NCBI GenBank assembly: GCA_012064415.1
Contig: SSNU01000264.1
Coordinates: forward strand, 1-37,553
Source: Gyrodactylus bullatarudis
Taxonomy: Eukaryota > Platyhelminthes > Monogenea > Gyrodactylidea > Gyrodactylidae
Direction: 5' to 3'
DNA: 37,553 nt
Under the pieces are notes generated by a model. That model was not told where the DNA came from. It did no database searches and saw nothing but the letters and a program-made list of their open reading frames with translations. Numbering within the stretch: position 1 is the stretch's first letter; the number at the start of each line of letters is the position of its first letter. The position numbers and the translations under genes are program-made. Positions 1 to 9,879 of this stretch are shown one piece after another.

Positions 1-176
1 GATTCTGGTGTTGTGGGAATGGTCGTCAATTGATCATCAACTGGGCGTTGCGTTGAGGCTATTAGGGGTCTCAATGTGGAATCGTTCAATGTTTTGTCGT
101 CAGGATGGGTGGAGGAACCGGGTTTATGCTGCCTTATTTCTTGGAAAATTTTAGTTTGTTGCTGACTGCTAGTCAT
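1..176 (-). CDS. Partial gag-like ORF of an H-type retroelement, running off the left edge
   Basis: An uninterrupted minus-strand frame starts at the ATG at 174-176 (MTSSQQQ...) and continues for 58 codons to the window edge. It is rich in P, T, S and Q and has no recognisable domain. The ATG lies exactly 50 nt downstream of the conserved hairpin at 227-252, the same arrangement as four other copies in this window. Residues 9-15 (KIFQEIR) align with ILDEVR in the equivalent ORF starting at 27476, which supports real coding in both. The likely role is the N-terminus of a retroelement capsid (Gag) protein. No zinc knuckle is visible in the part present, so the assignment rests on position and the paralogue. 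The reading frame looks intact as far as it can be followed. Confidence 0.45.
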   Translation of the reverse strand, partial: MTSSQQQTKIFQEIRQHKPGSSTHPDDKTLNDSTLRPLIASTQRPVDDQLTTIPTTPE

Positions 177-654
177 GCTTGTTAGTAGAACAACGAGTTT
201 AAGGTGAATAAAAGCTTTTATTTTCCTCGGTTCTCATCAGACCTTACACCGACATCAAATATTTATACATGATTATCAAAGATTCTTAAAAGTAGATCCT
301 CAAGACGAGTTGAACGCCTGATGCTAATAATAATGTAAAAAATGTATAAATTTAAAAGACATAATAGAAAATTTTAGATTAGTTATTAAAATATTTTAAT
401 TAGATAAACTTTTATTCTCTTATCATTTACTTTAATATAAGTAAATTTTATACAATTTGAAGATAAAACATATGTTACAAGAAATAATTTTATAATAGAT
501 TGTGGTTATCTTAGTGTTGAAATATGCCACAATATAAATGTTTAAGTTTTAATAAAAGTCAATTTCGAATCATTTACTCTCAAGTTTATTTTTCAAAGAG
601 GTTAGCCTACTCGTCAGAGAAGTAGGGATGAAATCCTAATTCCAGTTGGTTTCA
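160..654 (-). repeat. Possible full LTR carrying module H1
   Basis: In minus sense the segment begins TGAAACC at 654 and ends GTCAGCA at 160, so it has TG...CA termini, and it is preceded by a purine-rich tract (655-690, with a run of five G). It contains module H1. The gag ORF overlaps its end, as in the gypsy element at 21577-26637. I found no partner LTR in the window and no primer-binding site after GTCAGCA, so the boundaries are tentative. Confidence 0.3.
177..267 (-). promoter_or_regulatory. H1: TATA, hairpin, polyA-signal leader module
   Basis: In minus sense there is TATAAAT at 267-261, a stem TCGGT/ACCGA at 252-227 with a 16-nt loop containing GTCTGATGAG, then an AATAAA signal and a 50-nt leader to the ATG at 176. 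Copies H2-H5 keep this order and spacing while the stem bases covary. The layout is that of an LTR: promoter, R with polyA signal, start of gag. The transcription start is inferred from TATA spacing and would fall within or close to the hairpin. Confidence 0.55.
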
Positions 655-689
655 CTTTCGTTTCTTCTCTATACTTGAGCCCCCTCTAT

Positions 690-760
690 ACTTTAGGAAT
701 ATATCCATCATTAACTGCTCATTGTATCTTTTGCACTAATTGCAGTTTGACTAGAAGTTT
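690..760 (-). pseudogene. Relic of a gypsy pol C-terminal tail
   Basis: In minus sense this short stretch resembles the last part of the gypsy integrase ORF (22471-22560): the ATTGCAG-rich stretch, then a frame reading EQLMMDIFL where the intact copy reads GQLQIDSFL. Frameshifts and stops elsewhere make it a relic. It lies directly upstream, in minus sense, of the purine tract and possible LTR at 160-654, as the 3' end of a related element would. The same LTR is followed by a gag-like start, so the locus may be a tandem element or recombination product. Confidence 0.35.
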
Positions 761-1114
761 GATCCTTTTTCATCTCTTCCTTTACACAAATTAAGGGTTG
801 GCTTATAATTTGCTGTCTGGAATGCCGATTATTGGCTACAGACAATATCTCTGAGGTTTCATTTTGATTTTTTCATTGAGTCGAGCTGAATTCAGGAGGT
901 GTTAGAACTGCAGGCTTGAGGATTCCTTCAATATTGGCCAGTTGCTTTCCTTTTTTGAATCTGTCACGACCTGTGAATCCTATATTCACGGCAATTATTT
1001 TTGTACACACAAGCTTGGCTCACGTTTTTAAATAAAGTGGTCCTCCGCGCTTGATAAATCATTTTCCCTCGCCCTGGAGAGGCTTTGATCTACTTAGTAA
1101 AGGATTGAGAAGTT
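761..1114. other. No gene recognised
   Basis: Both strands are interrupted by stops. The first part may continue the gypsy-tail homology weakly (GGCTTATAATTTGCTG against GGCTTAAAACTGATAA near 22570). I see nothing else. Confidence 0.3.
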
Positions 1115-1480
1115 TCATTCATCAGCTAAGTGACCCGTCTGGTGTAGGTGGTGTTGTACGGCACTATTGTGTTTAGGCCTCAGGTGCTCCTTGAATCTCT
1201 CACCCAGAGTTCTCGTTGTTAGGCCAACATATTCCCACCATGTGAACAGAGTAAGTTCTGATAATCTTTGATTTCCGAGCTTCATTTGGGATGAACTCTG
1301 CCGTAATTCATGAAATACCTGATTTCGAAGAAGTTCCGTCAACGGCACATAATCTTTCATCAGAGCTTCCTCCACGGCCACACCAGCTCCCGCTCTATGT
1401 AGATCTTTTCGAGACTCGGCCAAGCAAACCCTAGTCTCATCAATTATATTTGAAATGATGTCTATTACAATTATAAACAA
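1115..1480 (-). pseudogene. Penelope-like element fragment with GIY-YIG endonuclease
   Basis: The last 40 residues hold the nuclease signature of Penelope-like retroelements: EYVGLTTRTLGERFKEHL, then a histidine-rich end (VQHHLHQTGH). The tyrosine-x-glycine core, the arginine and the EH pair are all visible. The preceding 70 residues (LTELLRNQVFHELRQ...) are consistent with the linker between reverse transcriptase and endonuclease. In full PLEs the nuclease nicks DNA for target-primed reverse transcription. Here only about 120 residues remain and no RT motif lies upstream, so the copy is 5'-truncated and dead. It differs in sequence from the PLE pieces at 9400, 12667, 27617 and 34505, so several PLE lineages are present. 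Confidence 0.6.
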
Positions 1481-2861
1481 ATAGTTATAAGATTGTTTAT
1501 TTCATACTGATTACTTATTTTAATAAATAATATACTTAATTTTTCTACTACCACAAACATGTTCTCTTGTTACTTAGAACTCAAATGGAAAACCTTTTAA
1601 TTCTATTTAGCGTTTATTTAGGTATAATGTTCAATATCATCCATTATTAAAACAACCTATTTAGGTTTAGTAAAAACCTCCACAATGTAAACATTAATTA
1701 AAAATATTGAAAATCTCAGAGACAGAACTTTTTAGGTTCGTAGATATGAATTCAATTACTTAGTATCTACTTTCAACTTTATATTAAATTTTAATTTTCT
1801 GGTTATGATGACTTGCCGTATCAGATCAAAATTGACACTAAATCGATTTTCGTTTTGCTAGAAGACACTAGTTTTCCATTTTCAACTACCTTTTATTTTA
1901 ATATTAATTATTAATTATTTTATTACCTTCGCTATTTAATCGATTAAACTTTTTTTTTCATTAATTTCAAAAGCGAACTATCCTTATTTCACCAGAAGAT
2001 TTTACAAAAGGTAATAAATTTTTCTGGGTGCTCCTGAAAAAGGAATGTGAACTTCCAAGATTTGTTTATTTGTATGTTTTTGTGTATTGCATAATGTAAA
2101 GACATGGGAAAGGCTGTGATTATCAGTGAATATAATTCATTTATATCCAGATTCACACGAATCAGGGGGAATAAAGAAAAATCTGAATTGTATCGATGTC
2201 AATCCTTGTCAATTGTTTTCTTATCTACTGAATGCGCGCTAATAAAACTTGAATAATATAAATTTTTTCTTTGCTATTTAATAATATGCTCACTACAATT
2301 TAATTTAATTAACAGAAGTCTTCAAAATATGAAGTTATGAAGAAAATAAAAGCAAAGGGTTTAAAAGAAAAGTATAATTCTTATTCATAAATTTTAAAAG
2401 ATTGCCTAAATTATTCAACTCTAATAGGAAAAATGAAAGAAGTAAAGCAGCTAAATTAAAAGATGTAAGTGAAACTCATCAGAATATATACATGTATGAA
2501 AAAGACAATGAAATCTCTTTTCGCTCAAATACCTTTTTCAACCTGTTAAAAATTAAGAGGAATTCTCATTTTCTACGAACTTCGGTTTCGAGCTGAGTCA
2601 CCAAAATCATGAAATAGTCTTAAATACATGTCTTCTTCTTAGACATAACTTTGAGTGAACTTGGACTTATTGTGAGAATTGCTATTTGAAAAATCATTAA
2701 GTTTTGCCTATGAATAAAAAGTAAAAACAACAAAATAAAGAACTTAAAATTGCATGAAAAGACGAATAATCATACGTCAGATTTTTTTTGGAAAATGCAA
2801 TTTAATTTTTTTTACAAGGTTCGGGTATAAATGGGGAAAATGTAAAAAAACGGAATTTGCA
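1481..2861. other. AT-rich stretch without a recognised gene
   Basis: Both strands are rich in stops and A/T runs. Two weak signals: an exon-like frame at 2402-2464 ending in a GAT|GTAAGT donor, with basic, asparagine-rich residues; and 2545-2640, which resembles 8965-9050 (GTTTYGAGCTGRGYCACC) and may be an old repeat pair. I cannot assign either to a family. Confidence 0.3.
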
Positions 2862-3325
2862 AAAAGAAATTAAAAAAATTAATGGAAATGATTTCAATGA
2901 ATAACAAAAATGGTAGAATAAATTGAACTTTTATCGAAATTTCAAAATACTTTAAGATCAGATTTGCTCCAAAAAAATGAAAATTTCATCTTATAATATA
3001 ATTGATTTATTTAACAAACAATGTTGCAAGAAAATTTCAACTTTAATGGAAATTTTGAATGCTTTTCGTGCACATGAAAAACTTTTTTTATCAAGTGTGG
3101 AATTTTCTGCTCTTTCGAATAGTATACATTTTTTATGGATAAACTTCTTTTCCTCTGTTTTCCCAAACCTTGTAGGGTAGCAACTTTTTGAGCACAGATT
3201 CGGAATCAGCATGAAAATTTACAAAAGAATTTTGACATTTCGGTAAAAGTTCATAAAAATTCATTTTATTCTACCATTTTGTTATTCATTTGAATCATTT
3301 CCCTTATCATTTTATTTCTTACATT
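2862..3325. mobile_element. Foldback MITE with long imperfect inverted repeats
   Basis: The first 90 bp (2862-2955, with AATGAATAACAAAAATGG) return as reverse complement at 3225-3325. The inner part matches well (AAATGATTYAAATGAATAAC, TGGTAGAATAAA), and the outer part is A-rich and less certain. The 270-bp interior has small ORFs on both strands but nothing recognisable. No clear target-site duplication was found. Size and structure fit a non-autonomous DNA transposon of unknown superfamily. Confidence 0.5.
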
Positions 3326-3352
3326 TGAGTTTAAAGCAGTTTTACTCATAAA

Positions 3353-3568
3353 TTAATGAAAAACAAAAATAAATGGAGGTTGCTGACTAGAAGTCATGCT
3401 AGTTTTAAGAACGAACGAAAGTTGATTGGTGAATAAAGCTTTATTTTCCTCGGTTCTCTTCAGACCAAACACCGACTTAATATATTTATAATATACATGA
3501 AATATATATGTTACGTGCAATGTAGAAACTAAAAACAATGTATACACTGTTCGCGCATTTGTGTTACA
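3353..3568 (-). repeat. H2: solitary LTR-like promoter module with truncated gag start
   Basis: In minus sense the piece starts TGTAACAC at 3568, has TATAAATA near 3485, a stem TCGGT/ACCGA (3475-3450, 16-nt loop), AATAAAGC, then an ATG at 3397, 52 nt past the hairpin. The ORF from that ATG reads MTSSQQPPF and stops at 3353. Its upstream third matches the copy at 27399-27616 (GTAACATATATAT, GTGTATAC). It lies just downstream of the KRBA2-like coding sequence, probably as an insertion. The expected 5-bp target duplication was not found, so the ends may be eroded. Confidence 0.5.
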
Positions 3569-4696
3569 CTGAATGGCTAATAATTGGGAATGAAAACAAG
3601 ATTGAACGGAAATAAATCGTAAGAAACCTACTTTTGATATCCGATTCATCCTTATCATCTTCATTTTCCTCACTCACAAAATCTAAATGAAATATTTATA
3701 ATTATTCTTGATTCATTGCATAAATTAATTTGGCTTACTGATATTATCTGGCATCAAAAAATTGATAGCAGGGTCTGTTCCATATTTTGCTTTGTAGGGT
3801 GACATGTTGATCGTTGAATGATGCCGGGTATTTTTCATATATTCAACAAATTTTAATGCGGAAGCCCATTTGGTTGAATTATGATCTTCAAGCCAAGTTC
3901 TTAAAATCCTTTTAATATCTTGGTTAGCACGTTCCACGGATCCTTGACTTTGCGAGTGCCTTGGCTTTCCATGCCAAAAAGATATATCTGGCCAGTATTG
4001 AGCTAATCCTCGAACAATTTGATTTTTAAACTCTCGACCGTTGTCTGATTGTAAAATCTTAGGAGGCCCATTATGAAGAAAAATTTCGAGCAGATTTTTA
4101 TAAACCTCGTCTGCTGTCTTTGATTCCGAGGCTGGAAGGGTTATGAATTTGGTCAAGTGATCTTGGACAACCAATATGAACTTGTAACCGTTGTCAGGCT
4201 TGGATTGATAATCTATAAGATCAATCTGTGCACGCTCATTGAATTTTTTTGATACGATTGGATTTGTAACTAATCGCGTTGTCGTTGCCTCTTTATTGCT
4301 TGCACATATTTGACACATATCAAGATAAATTTGGATAACTTCTCGTGATATGTTGTAATACCTCTTTCGAATCTCTTGTTGCATCTTTCCCAAACGACAA
4401 TGCCCTAAACTTTTGTGTTTCTCAACAAGAATTTGGAAAAGTTCAATGTCTTTGACATATATTTGTAAATTTTTCATCTGGGATTGTCTTTTTCGAATTA
4501 AAACCTCACTTGCATCAACCACTACAATGTCATAGGTCTTGCCGATTTTGTAAAGGTTTTTGTCAATCTTGTAATCTTGAGGAATTCTAGACGATTTTAC
4601 TTTATTTATAAACTCTTGATACCGAATGTCGTCGAAACGCAAAGAATTGTGTCTCTTAGCCAAATTAGAGAGAGAAGCGTAAAAGTTTTCTTGCAT
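3569..4696 (-). pseudogene. KRBA2-like transposon integrase, 3' end lost
   Basis: A 323-codon frame from the ATG at 4696 encodes a retroviral-type integrase fold. A zinc-binding H2C2 domain is at residues 100-140 (HKSLGH...CQIC). The catalytic triad is visible as D in AQIDLIDY, D in LQSDNGREFKN and E in SQGSVERANQDIKRIL, with MSPYKAKYG following. This is the layout of KRAB-A-domain-containing-protein-2-like proteins of mobile origin, which should cut and join transposon ends in the nucleus. A splice donor (ATCA|GTAAGC, exon end 3739) and an acceptor (TTTCATTTAG at 3683) bound a 56-nt intron. The next exon (3682-3569) is acidic (EENEDDKDESD), then runs into the H2 module. The cysteine-rich C-terminus expected for the family is absent here; a decayed version is at 16599-16889. 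Probably dead. Confidence 0.7.
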
Positions 4697-5080
4697 TTTG
4701 GAATTTTGAGAAATGGAAAATCGACTCGATCATATCTAATTTTGATGAAATCTTATTGGTGAAGAATAAAAACCTATAATAGATTTTAACATACACTCTG
4801 ATAAGTATTACACACTAGGAAATATTTCCAATATTTCTTTTGAGTTCGAGTGGGTTTTCGAGTCATTCAATTGATATCAAGTGCAATCACTTGAAAATTT
4901 GTAATATGAGACTTCTGACACAGAAGTTATTTGTTAAAGTTGAAAGAAATTTAGAATAAACAAATGTAAACAAGATATGGAATTCAGTCAAGTGTGTTAA
5001 AAATCATGTACTTATTATTCACGGGGGACCAAAAAAAATCATAAAAACTGCTCGAATGAAATACTTGCTGAATTGAAAAA
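4697..5080. other. No gene recognised
   Basis: This holds the 5' side of the KRBA2-like element (minus strand) and unassigned AT-rich DNA. No terminal inverted repeat of the element could be recognised. Confidence 0.3.
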
Positions 5081-5389
5081 TTGGGATTCGAAATTCGATC
5101 AAAACCTGAAGTTGAAAGACCGACCGAGAGACAGCAACAGAACAGTGACTTGAACCCGAATTCTGTAAACGCACCACTAAACTCAACATCAGTTGATACT
5201 ACTCCATCTGAAAACGGTCCAATTTTCACATCAACTCAAAAAGATTCTTCTAATGATGGCCTAACAACTGGATTGATCGCAACTCAAACCTCAACATTAG
5301 TTGATAATGACATTCCCTCTAGTTGTAAAACCTCAATTGAATCTATCTCTACTAGCCTAACTAATTTTACATTCATCATATTCATATAA
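5081..5389 (+). CDS. Hypothetical S/T/N-rich ORF of 102 codons
   Basis: The ORF begins MGFEIRSKPEVERPTERQQQ and is then dominated by serine, threonine, asparagine and proline, ending in a hydrophobic run (FTFIIFI). No known domain is visible. Just upstream, in another frame, is NEILAELKNWDSKFDQNLKL, which looks coding and suggests that the true ORF is longer and frameshifted. Its end overlaps the 3' end of LINE copy 1, which lies on the other strand, so it probably belongs to different material. A LINE ORF1 or gag linker is possible, but I could not confirm it. Confidence 0.25.
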   Translation: MGFEIRSKPEVERPTERQQQNSDLNPNSVNAPLNSTSVDTTPSENGPIFTSTQKDSSNDGLTTGLIATQTSTLVDNDIPSSCKTSIESISTSLTNFTFIIFI

Positions 5390-7330
5390 AAATAGTTATC
5401 ATGTACAAAAATAATAATAATAAGTTAAAAAAAAATAGAAAAAATAGAAGAAAAATATTGCCATGTGTGTACAATAATAATTAAAATAGTTTGTTATAAA
5501 TCAGTTATATTCTAAATCTTATCTATGAAAAATATATATATAGTTATCAGTATTGATTCTTCAAGTATTTTTCAATCACAATAGAATTATTACTTTGGGA
5601 AATTAAGGTTCTTTTTCTAATTTCTTCAGAATTCTAGATTTTTCCATTATTATCCAAAAAAAAAGAAAAGCTTCTGTCACCAATTTTGCATATTCAGATG
5701 ATTATAATCTCATTATAGAGTATTCTACTATCTTCAATTCATTTTTTTTCAACCAGTTGATCATTATTCATTCATATTTAATTTTTTTAAAAGGACCAAG
5801 TCCTAGCAGGGATACAGTTTCTAGCTATTTTTTAGCTTAGAATACAATATTTATTCGGTAAAATCTTTTGTTGAAATTCAAAAGAGCAATTATGTGATCA
5901 GTGACCATTATTGATTACACTTCCTGCTGTGATGAATTAGATCCAACAGGTGAGCTTAGACTTGAGATTTTTTTTTAATCTAAAAAGGAGACATATTTTC
6001 ATATATGAGTTAACAGGCTTTAAGTGATCTAGATAAATATAGAATATGAACAAGTTAGTAAAGTCTCAAAATTTCAAAAGACATAGTTAAATTGTGATTT
6101 AATATACTTGTTTAACTCATTACTTCTAGATATATATAAATCTTTCATAGTTAAGGAAATAAGTAATACATTTTTTTTGGTTTTTAGTTAAGGAATCTCG
6201 AGTTAATTTCTTTCTTGAATTCAAATAAACTCATTCTTTTTATGATATTTGATAACTTTTCAAATAATTTTTGCTTCTCGTGAAGATTGCCAGATTTTTG
6301 ATTTCTCCTTGTATTCTGTATCGATCACGGAGTCCAGGAAGACTTTGAGGATTGAGGCACTTTTTGATGAGTAGAATGCTTTTGATATCTCTACGAACCA
6401 TTATTGATTCGGAAGGTAGACTGAGTTTTTTCCTGTATGGTTCAGACAGTTTACGTCGGAAAATTTTGGCAACTTTTTGAAGCTTCATAGACCATTCGGG
6501 CTTCTCAGGATCTTGATATGAATGATTTATGGATATCTTTATTATTATCTGTAAAGTCAAAAAAGTTATTATATTTAACTCCTAAGTCACGAATTGTCAA
6601 TTTGGTATCGATTTTTTTTTCATTTACAAGTATATTTTCTTGTAATGGGATTGTTGTTAAAGGTGTAATGAAGAAAGTTTTACTTTCATTGATGCTTAAG
6701 CCTTAGGCTTTTAAATCATTTGAAAGAATTTTTAGAGACGTGTTAATGAAATCAATGTCGATAAAGTCATCAAAACTATAGACAATCTTCATATCATCAG
6801 CATATTTGAAGATCTTAGCTCCAGTGACATTTATTTGAGAAAAAATAATATTGAATAGTAGAGGACCTACTTTGGAGCCTTGTGATACACCTGAGGTAAT
6901 TAATTCCGGTAATGAGTCCTTATTTTCAAAGGAAACATATTGTTTACGTTCCGTTAGATATATTTTTTATCATTTCTAGGAGATGTGAACATACTCCGTG
7001 GTGATGACAGATTTCTATAATTTTGTGAGTATAGACTTTGTCAAAGGCTTTAGACAAGTCAATATAAATTACGATAGATTTCTTTTTATCCTTGTTAAGA
7101 AACGATACATAATTCAAGAAATTAAAAATATTGGTCTCACACGATTTGCCTTTACAGAATCCATGTTGATCAGGATCTATTTTTTCTATGTCAATTATCC
7201 CAAGAATTTTGATGAAAAGAATTGAGTCAATAATTTTCATGAGGGTATTTTGTAAAGTTATTGGTCTAAAGTCATTACTATTGGGTTTAGGAATAGGGAT
7301 AACTTTAGCGAGTAACGTATATATTCACTA
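5355..7330 (-). mobile_element. LINE copy 1 (jockey-like non-LTR retrotransposon), 5'-truncated
   Basis: Minus strand. The RT coding part is at 7330-6240 and the 3' untranslated part at 6240 down to about 5355. The 3' half matches LINE copy 2 (15744-18275) over more than 1 kb, for example CTTCCTGCTGT and AATTTCTTCAGA. Weakly coding sequence may continue to about 7560. The copy lacks about 105 nt of coding sequence that copy 2 retains (between SFIS and PEKPEWS). No target duplication could be defined. Confidence 0.7.
6240..7330 (-). pseudogene. LINE reverse transcriptase fragment
   Basis: Several minus-strand frames together read through the reverse transcriptase of a jockey-type LINE: AKVIPIPKPNSNDFRPITL (RT motif 1 region), DQHGFCKGKSCETNIFNFL, IVIYIDLSKAFDKV (motif with the first catalytic Asp), SGVSQGSKVGPLLFNI, and the catalytic box KYADDMKIVYS near 6793-6810. 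The thumb and C-terminal part follows (EWSMKLQKVAKIFRRKL, SLPGLRDRYRIQGEIKN). Stop codons and frameshifts separate the blocks, and the endonuclease end is missing, so it is inactive. Normal activity would be target-primed reverse transcription of the element RNA. Confidence 0.75.
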
Positions 7331-8131
7331 CTTTTAGAATCAAAAATATGATGGAGATGCGTTTGGTGAGGTTAATGTGGAACAGAAACCAAATTCAATC
7401 TCATCCATTCAGGTACATTATTATTGTAAAAATTGAATCATTTAGGATGGATTTTTCCAATCTCGCTCTCTAGATTTTTATATAAATGATGTAGGTTAAA
7501 CCCAGGATTAACTGATACGGTACGACCTGAGTAGGAAATAGTTATATTCAAGGACAAGAATATTTATTTTTCTAATTTTTCCCGAAAAAGAAAGCCATTC
7601 TTGAAATAGCACTCCATTATAATTATTCCATGCATTCTTATTTCATCTTTAATGTTGTGGAATTACTTGTTTTTAATATTTTGGTGTCTCAGAATCACCT
7701 ATATTTGAACGATTTAAAAAGTTTTCAGGACTTATCATTTACACATTGTTCCGTGTTAAAGAAAAAAGTTTATTTTGGCTTCACCGTGTTACTAGTGGAG
7801 AATAAATTTCACCAGCTATGCTACAACATGCAACGTAAGCCATTTGTTTGAAACTTTTGTTGCACAAAGCTGTTTGTCCATCCATTGCTTACTGAACATC
7901 GAAAATTATTGGCAATGAAAATAATTCTAACCCTGGATTGAACATTGCAAACTGTTTCGTTGCCAAGACTGATTATTTCAACTGCTTTAGTATCTAGATG
8001 CTATTTTTACGACCTTTGTTCTCTTCAACAAAATTTATTTTCCGATTGCTTTATAAAAGATAATATAAAGGTTTGTTCGGTTTGTTTAGTCAAGTATAAG
8101 TAGAGATCAATTTTAATATTTAATTTAGAGG
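7331..8131. other. No gene recognised
   Basis: 7331-7560 may be eroded LINE coding sequence on the minus strand (VPEWMRLNLVSV, EIGKIHPK). From 7560 to 8131 I see only AT-rich DNA with small chance ORFs. Confidence 0.3.
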
Positions 8132-8297
8132 TGTCCCTAAAGTGAAAGTATATCTATAGTCGGTGTTTCGTATGAAGAGAACTGACGACAATAAAGCTTT
8201 ATTCACCAAAACAATTCTTTCGTTCGTTCTTAACTCCAGCATGACTCCAGGTCAGCAGCCCAAAATTTATATAGTAGAATTATTTTCTGAAAAGTAG
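8132..8297 (+). repeat. H3: LTR-like promoter module with truncated gag start
   Basis: This is the only plus-strand copy of the module. A TATATC stretch precedes the stem TCGGT/ACTGA (8160-8185, 16-nt loop), where one pair has become G-U. Then AATAAAGC and an ATG at 8241, 55 nt after the hairpin, reading MTPGQQPKIYIVEL until a stop at 8297. The MT..QQ.KI pattern is shared with the ORF at 1-176. The left limit is uncertain. Confidence 0.5.
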
Positions 8298-8572
8298 CAT
8301 CAAGTGGTGAATCTGATTTCAAATAGAAGCAAAAGTAGGAAATTTGGTGCTCTAGTTATTACGGAAACCGTCACCCTGCATTAATCTAAATTAATAAATG
8401 TAAAGGGATAGTCGATATTTAAAGAGGATTACCATAGAATAGATTTAGATTACTTCTGATGAAAGTATATTTTTTAATAGTGCTTATAAAATTCTGGTAT
8501 GGACCTTACTTTTATAATTGTTCAAGTCATTCTCAATTTCATTCATATATAATGTATAATTCTGTTTTATAG

Positions 8573-8685
8573 GCTGAACCCAAAAATCCGACTAATAGCG
8601 AAGATAATTTTGATGCCGTAAATTTTATTTATTTACATATTAGTTTTGTGAAGACGGAGATGAGCAACTGGAGGAAATTCCCCGA
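8573..8685 (+). pseudogene. Exon-A copy 1 of an unrecognised repeated exon family
   Basis: The exon is bounded by an acceptor (TTCTGTTTTATAG) and a donor (CCCCGA|GTAAAT). Its first 19 codons (AEPKNPTNSEDNFDAVNFI) align in frame with the exon at 15436 (PKPKLPFDNGDNSVAVNFI), with synonymous third-base changes (CCG/CCA, GCC/GCA, GTA/GTG), as expected of coding descent. The total length of 113 nt is not a multiple of three, and the second half only matches copy 4 (GDEQLEEIPR against KKDELPR) after a frameshift, so this copy is broken. The flanking intron also resembles that near 15240-15430 (CACCCTGCATTA). A possible degraded partner exon lies near 8770-8800. Function unknown. Confidence 0.45.
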
Positions 8686-8689
8686 GTAA

Positions 8690-9399
8690 ATTAAATTTAT
8701 CATTAACCACATTCTTTCTCTGATCTCGAATATCTGCATTTAACCACTTCAAATATTTGTAATCTATAGAAGATTAGAAGTTGAACAAGCGGAATTGGGT
8801 GGATTTTCGAAATCTGTAAAACGGCTTAATTTTGGTCAGATTGAATTTTTAAGGAAATTCGTGCCTCTCCCCCTTCCTTATCAACATTGTCATGTATATG
8901 TGTAGAAAGAGAAATTCATCATAGCATACAATCAGTCATTTCATAAAATAAATTATTATGTCCGCTAGTTCAGATCACCTTCTCTCTTTTTTAACATTGG
9001 TTTTGAGCTGGGCCACCGATGTCATGAGATTTAAAGTAAAAAAGATGCCAGGATTTTTCTCATACTTGACTCATACTAATCAGTGTGTTACATACCAAAT
9101 ATATAGGTTTCAAGAATTAAATTATTGGTTGACATTGTTTTTAAAATTTGATTAGATCATACCAGTTGCCAATTATTATTTAATACATTATTTTGTAAAA
9201 TTGGTCTTTGGATGTGTTATTGTTATGGGTCTAATTATAATTATCTTATAGTAATACAGAATATTGTTATAACGAAATGTTTTAAATGTTGTTAATAGAG
9301 GATTCAAAATTATTGTGTTGCTAAGAAAAACTCCGCAATCCTTTGACACGTCTCGATTTTTTCTCTTTTTGGGCTGGGACAGTTTTTTCTGCAATTTTG
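8690..9399. other. No gene recognised
   Basis: AT-rich. Near 8780 a GAAGTTGAACAAGC stretch may be the remnant of exon B (compare GAAGTTGAGACAAAC at 15640). 8965-9050 resembles 2545-2640. Nothing else stands out. Confidence 0.3.
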
Positions 9400-9873
9400 T
9401 TTTTGGCGCTTAACATGGTTTTTCTGTATGCATAGATGTAACTCTTGTTGATTGATGAGGTATGTTTCAGTAGTTTTTAAACTATAAATACAGTTTCTTG
9501 ATGGTTCATATATTACTTCAAAGTTTTGGGGGGAAACTTCTGCATTGCAGGTTTCGAGGTGACTGTTTGTCTAGTATGGAGATGCTCATCTACTCTTTCC
9601 TCAAGGCTCCTGATGGTTTGGCCTATGTATTCTGCATCATAAGGGCATTTGAATTTTTAAACCATAATGGATTGTTTGAATGGCTCCAATGTGTCTTTGG
9701 AACAATTCGTAAACACCTTTTTGGTATATGTCACGTTCTGGGTAAGTTTCATAAAAGACATCATTGATTTTCTTTTTGAAGGTCATCGCGATTCTATCAC
9801 CTTTAAATGGAAGTTTAATGTAGGCGGTTGAACCTTGCGTTACTTTTGGCTTGTTTCTCGGAGAGATGTTCAT
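9400..9873 (-). pseudogene. Penelope-like element fragment: linker plus GIY-YIG nuclease
   Basis: In minus sense the 5' part reads YIKLPFKGDRIAMTFKKKI, the conserved linker before the PLE endonuclease. It then runs, with a frameshift, into FKCPYDAEYIGQTIRSLEER, in which the Y-I-G and arginine positions of the GIY-YIG fold are visible, followed by VDEHL. Downstream is a typical PLE tail (ETYLINQQELHLC...QKNH). The RT domain is absent, so the copy is 5'-truncated. Role and chemistry are as for the PLE at 1115-1480, but the sequence belongs to a different lineage. Confidence 0.65.
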
Positions 9874-9879
9874 TGATCA

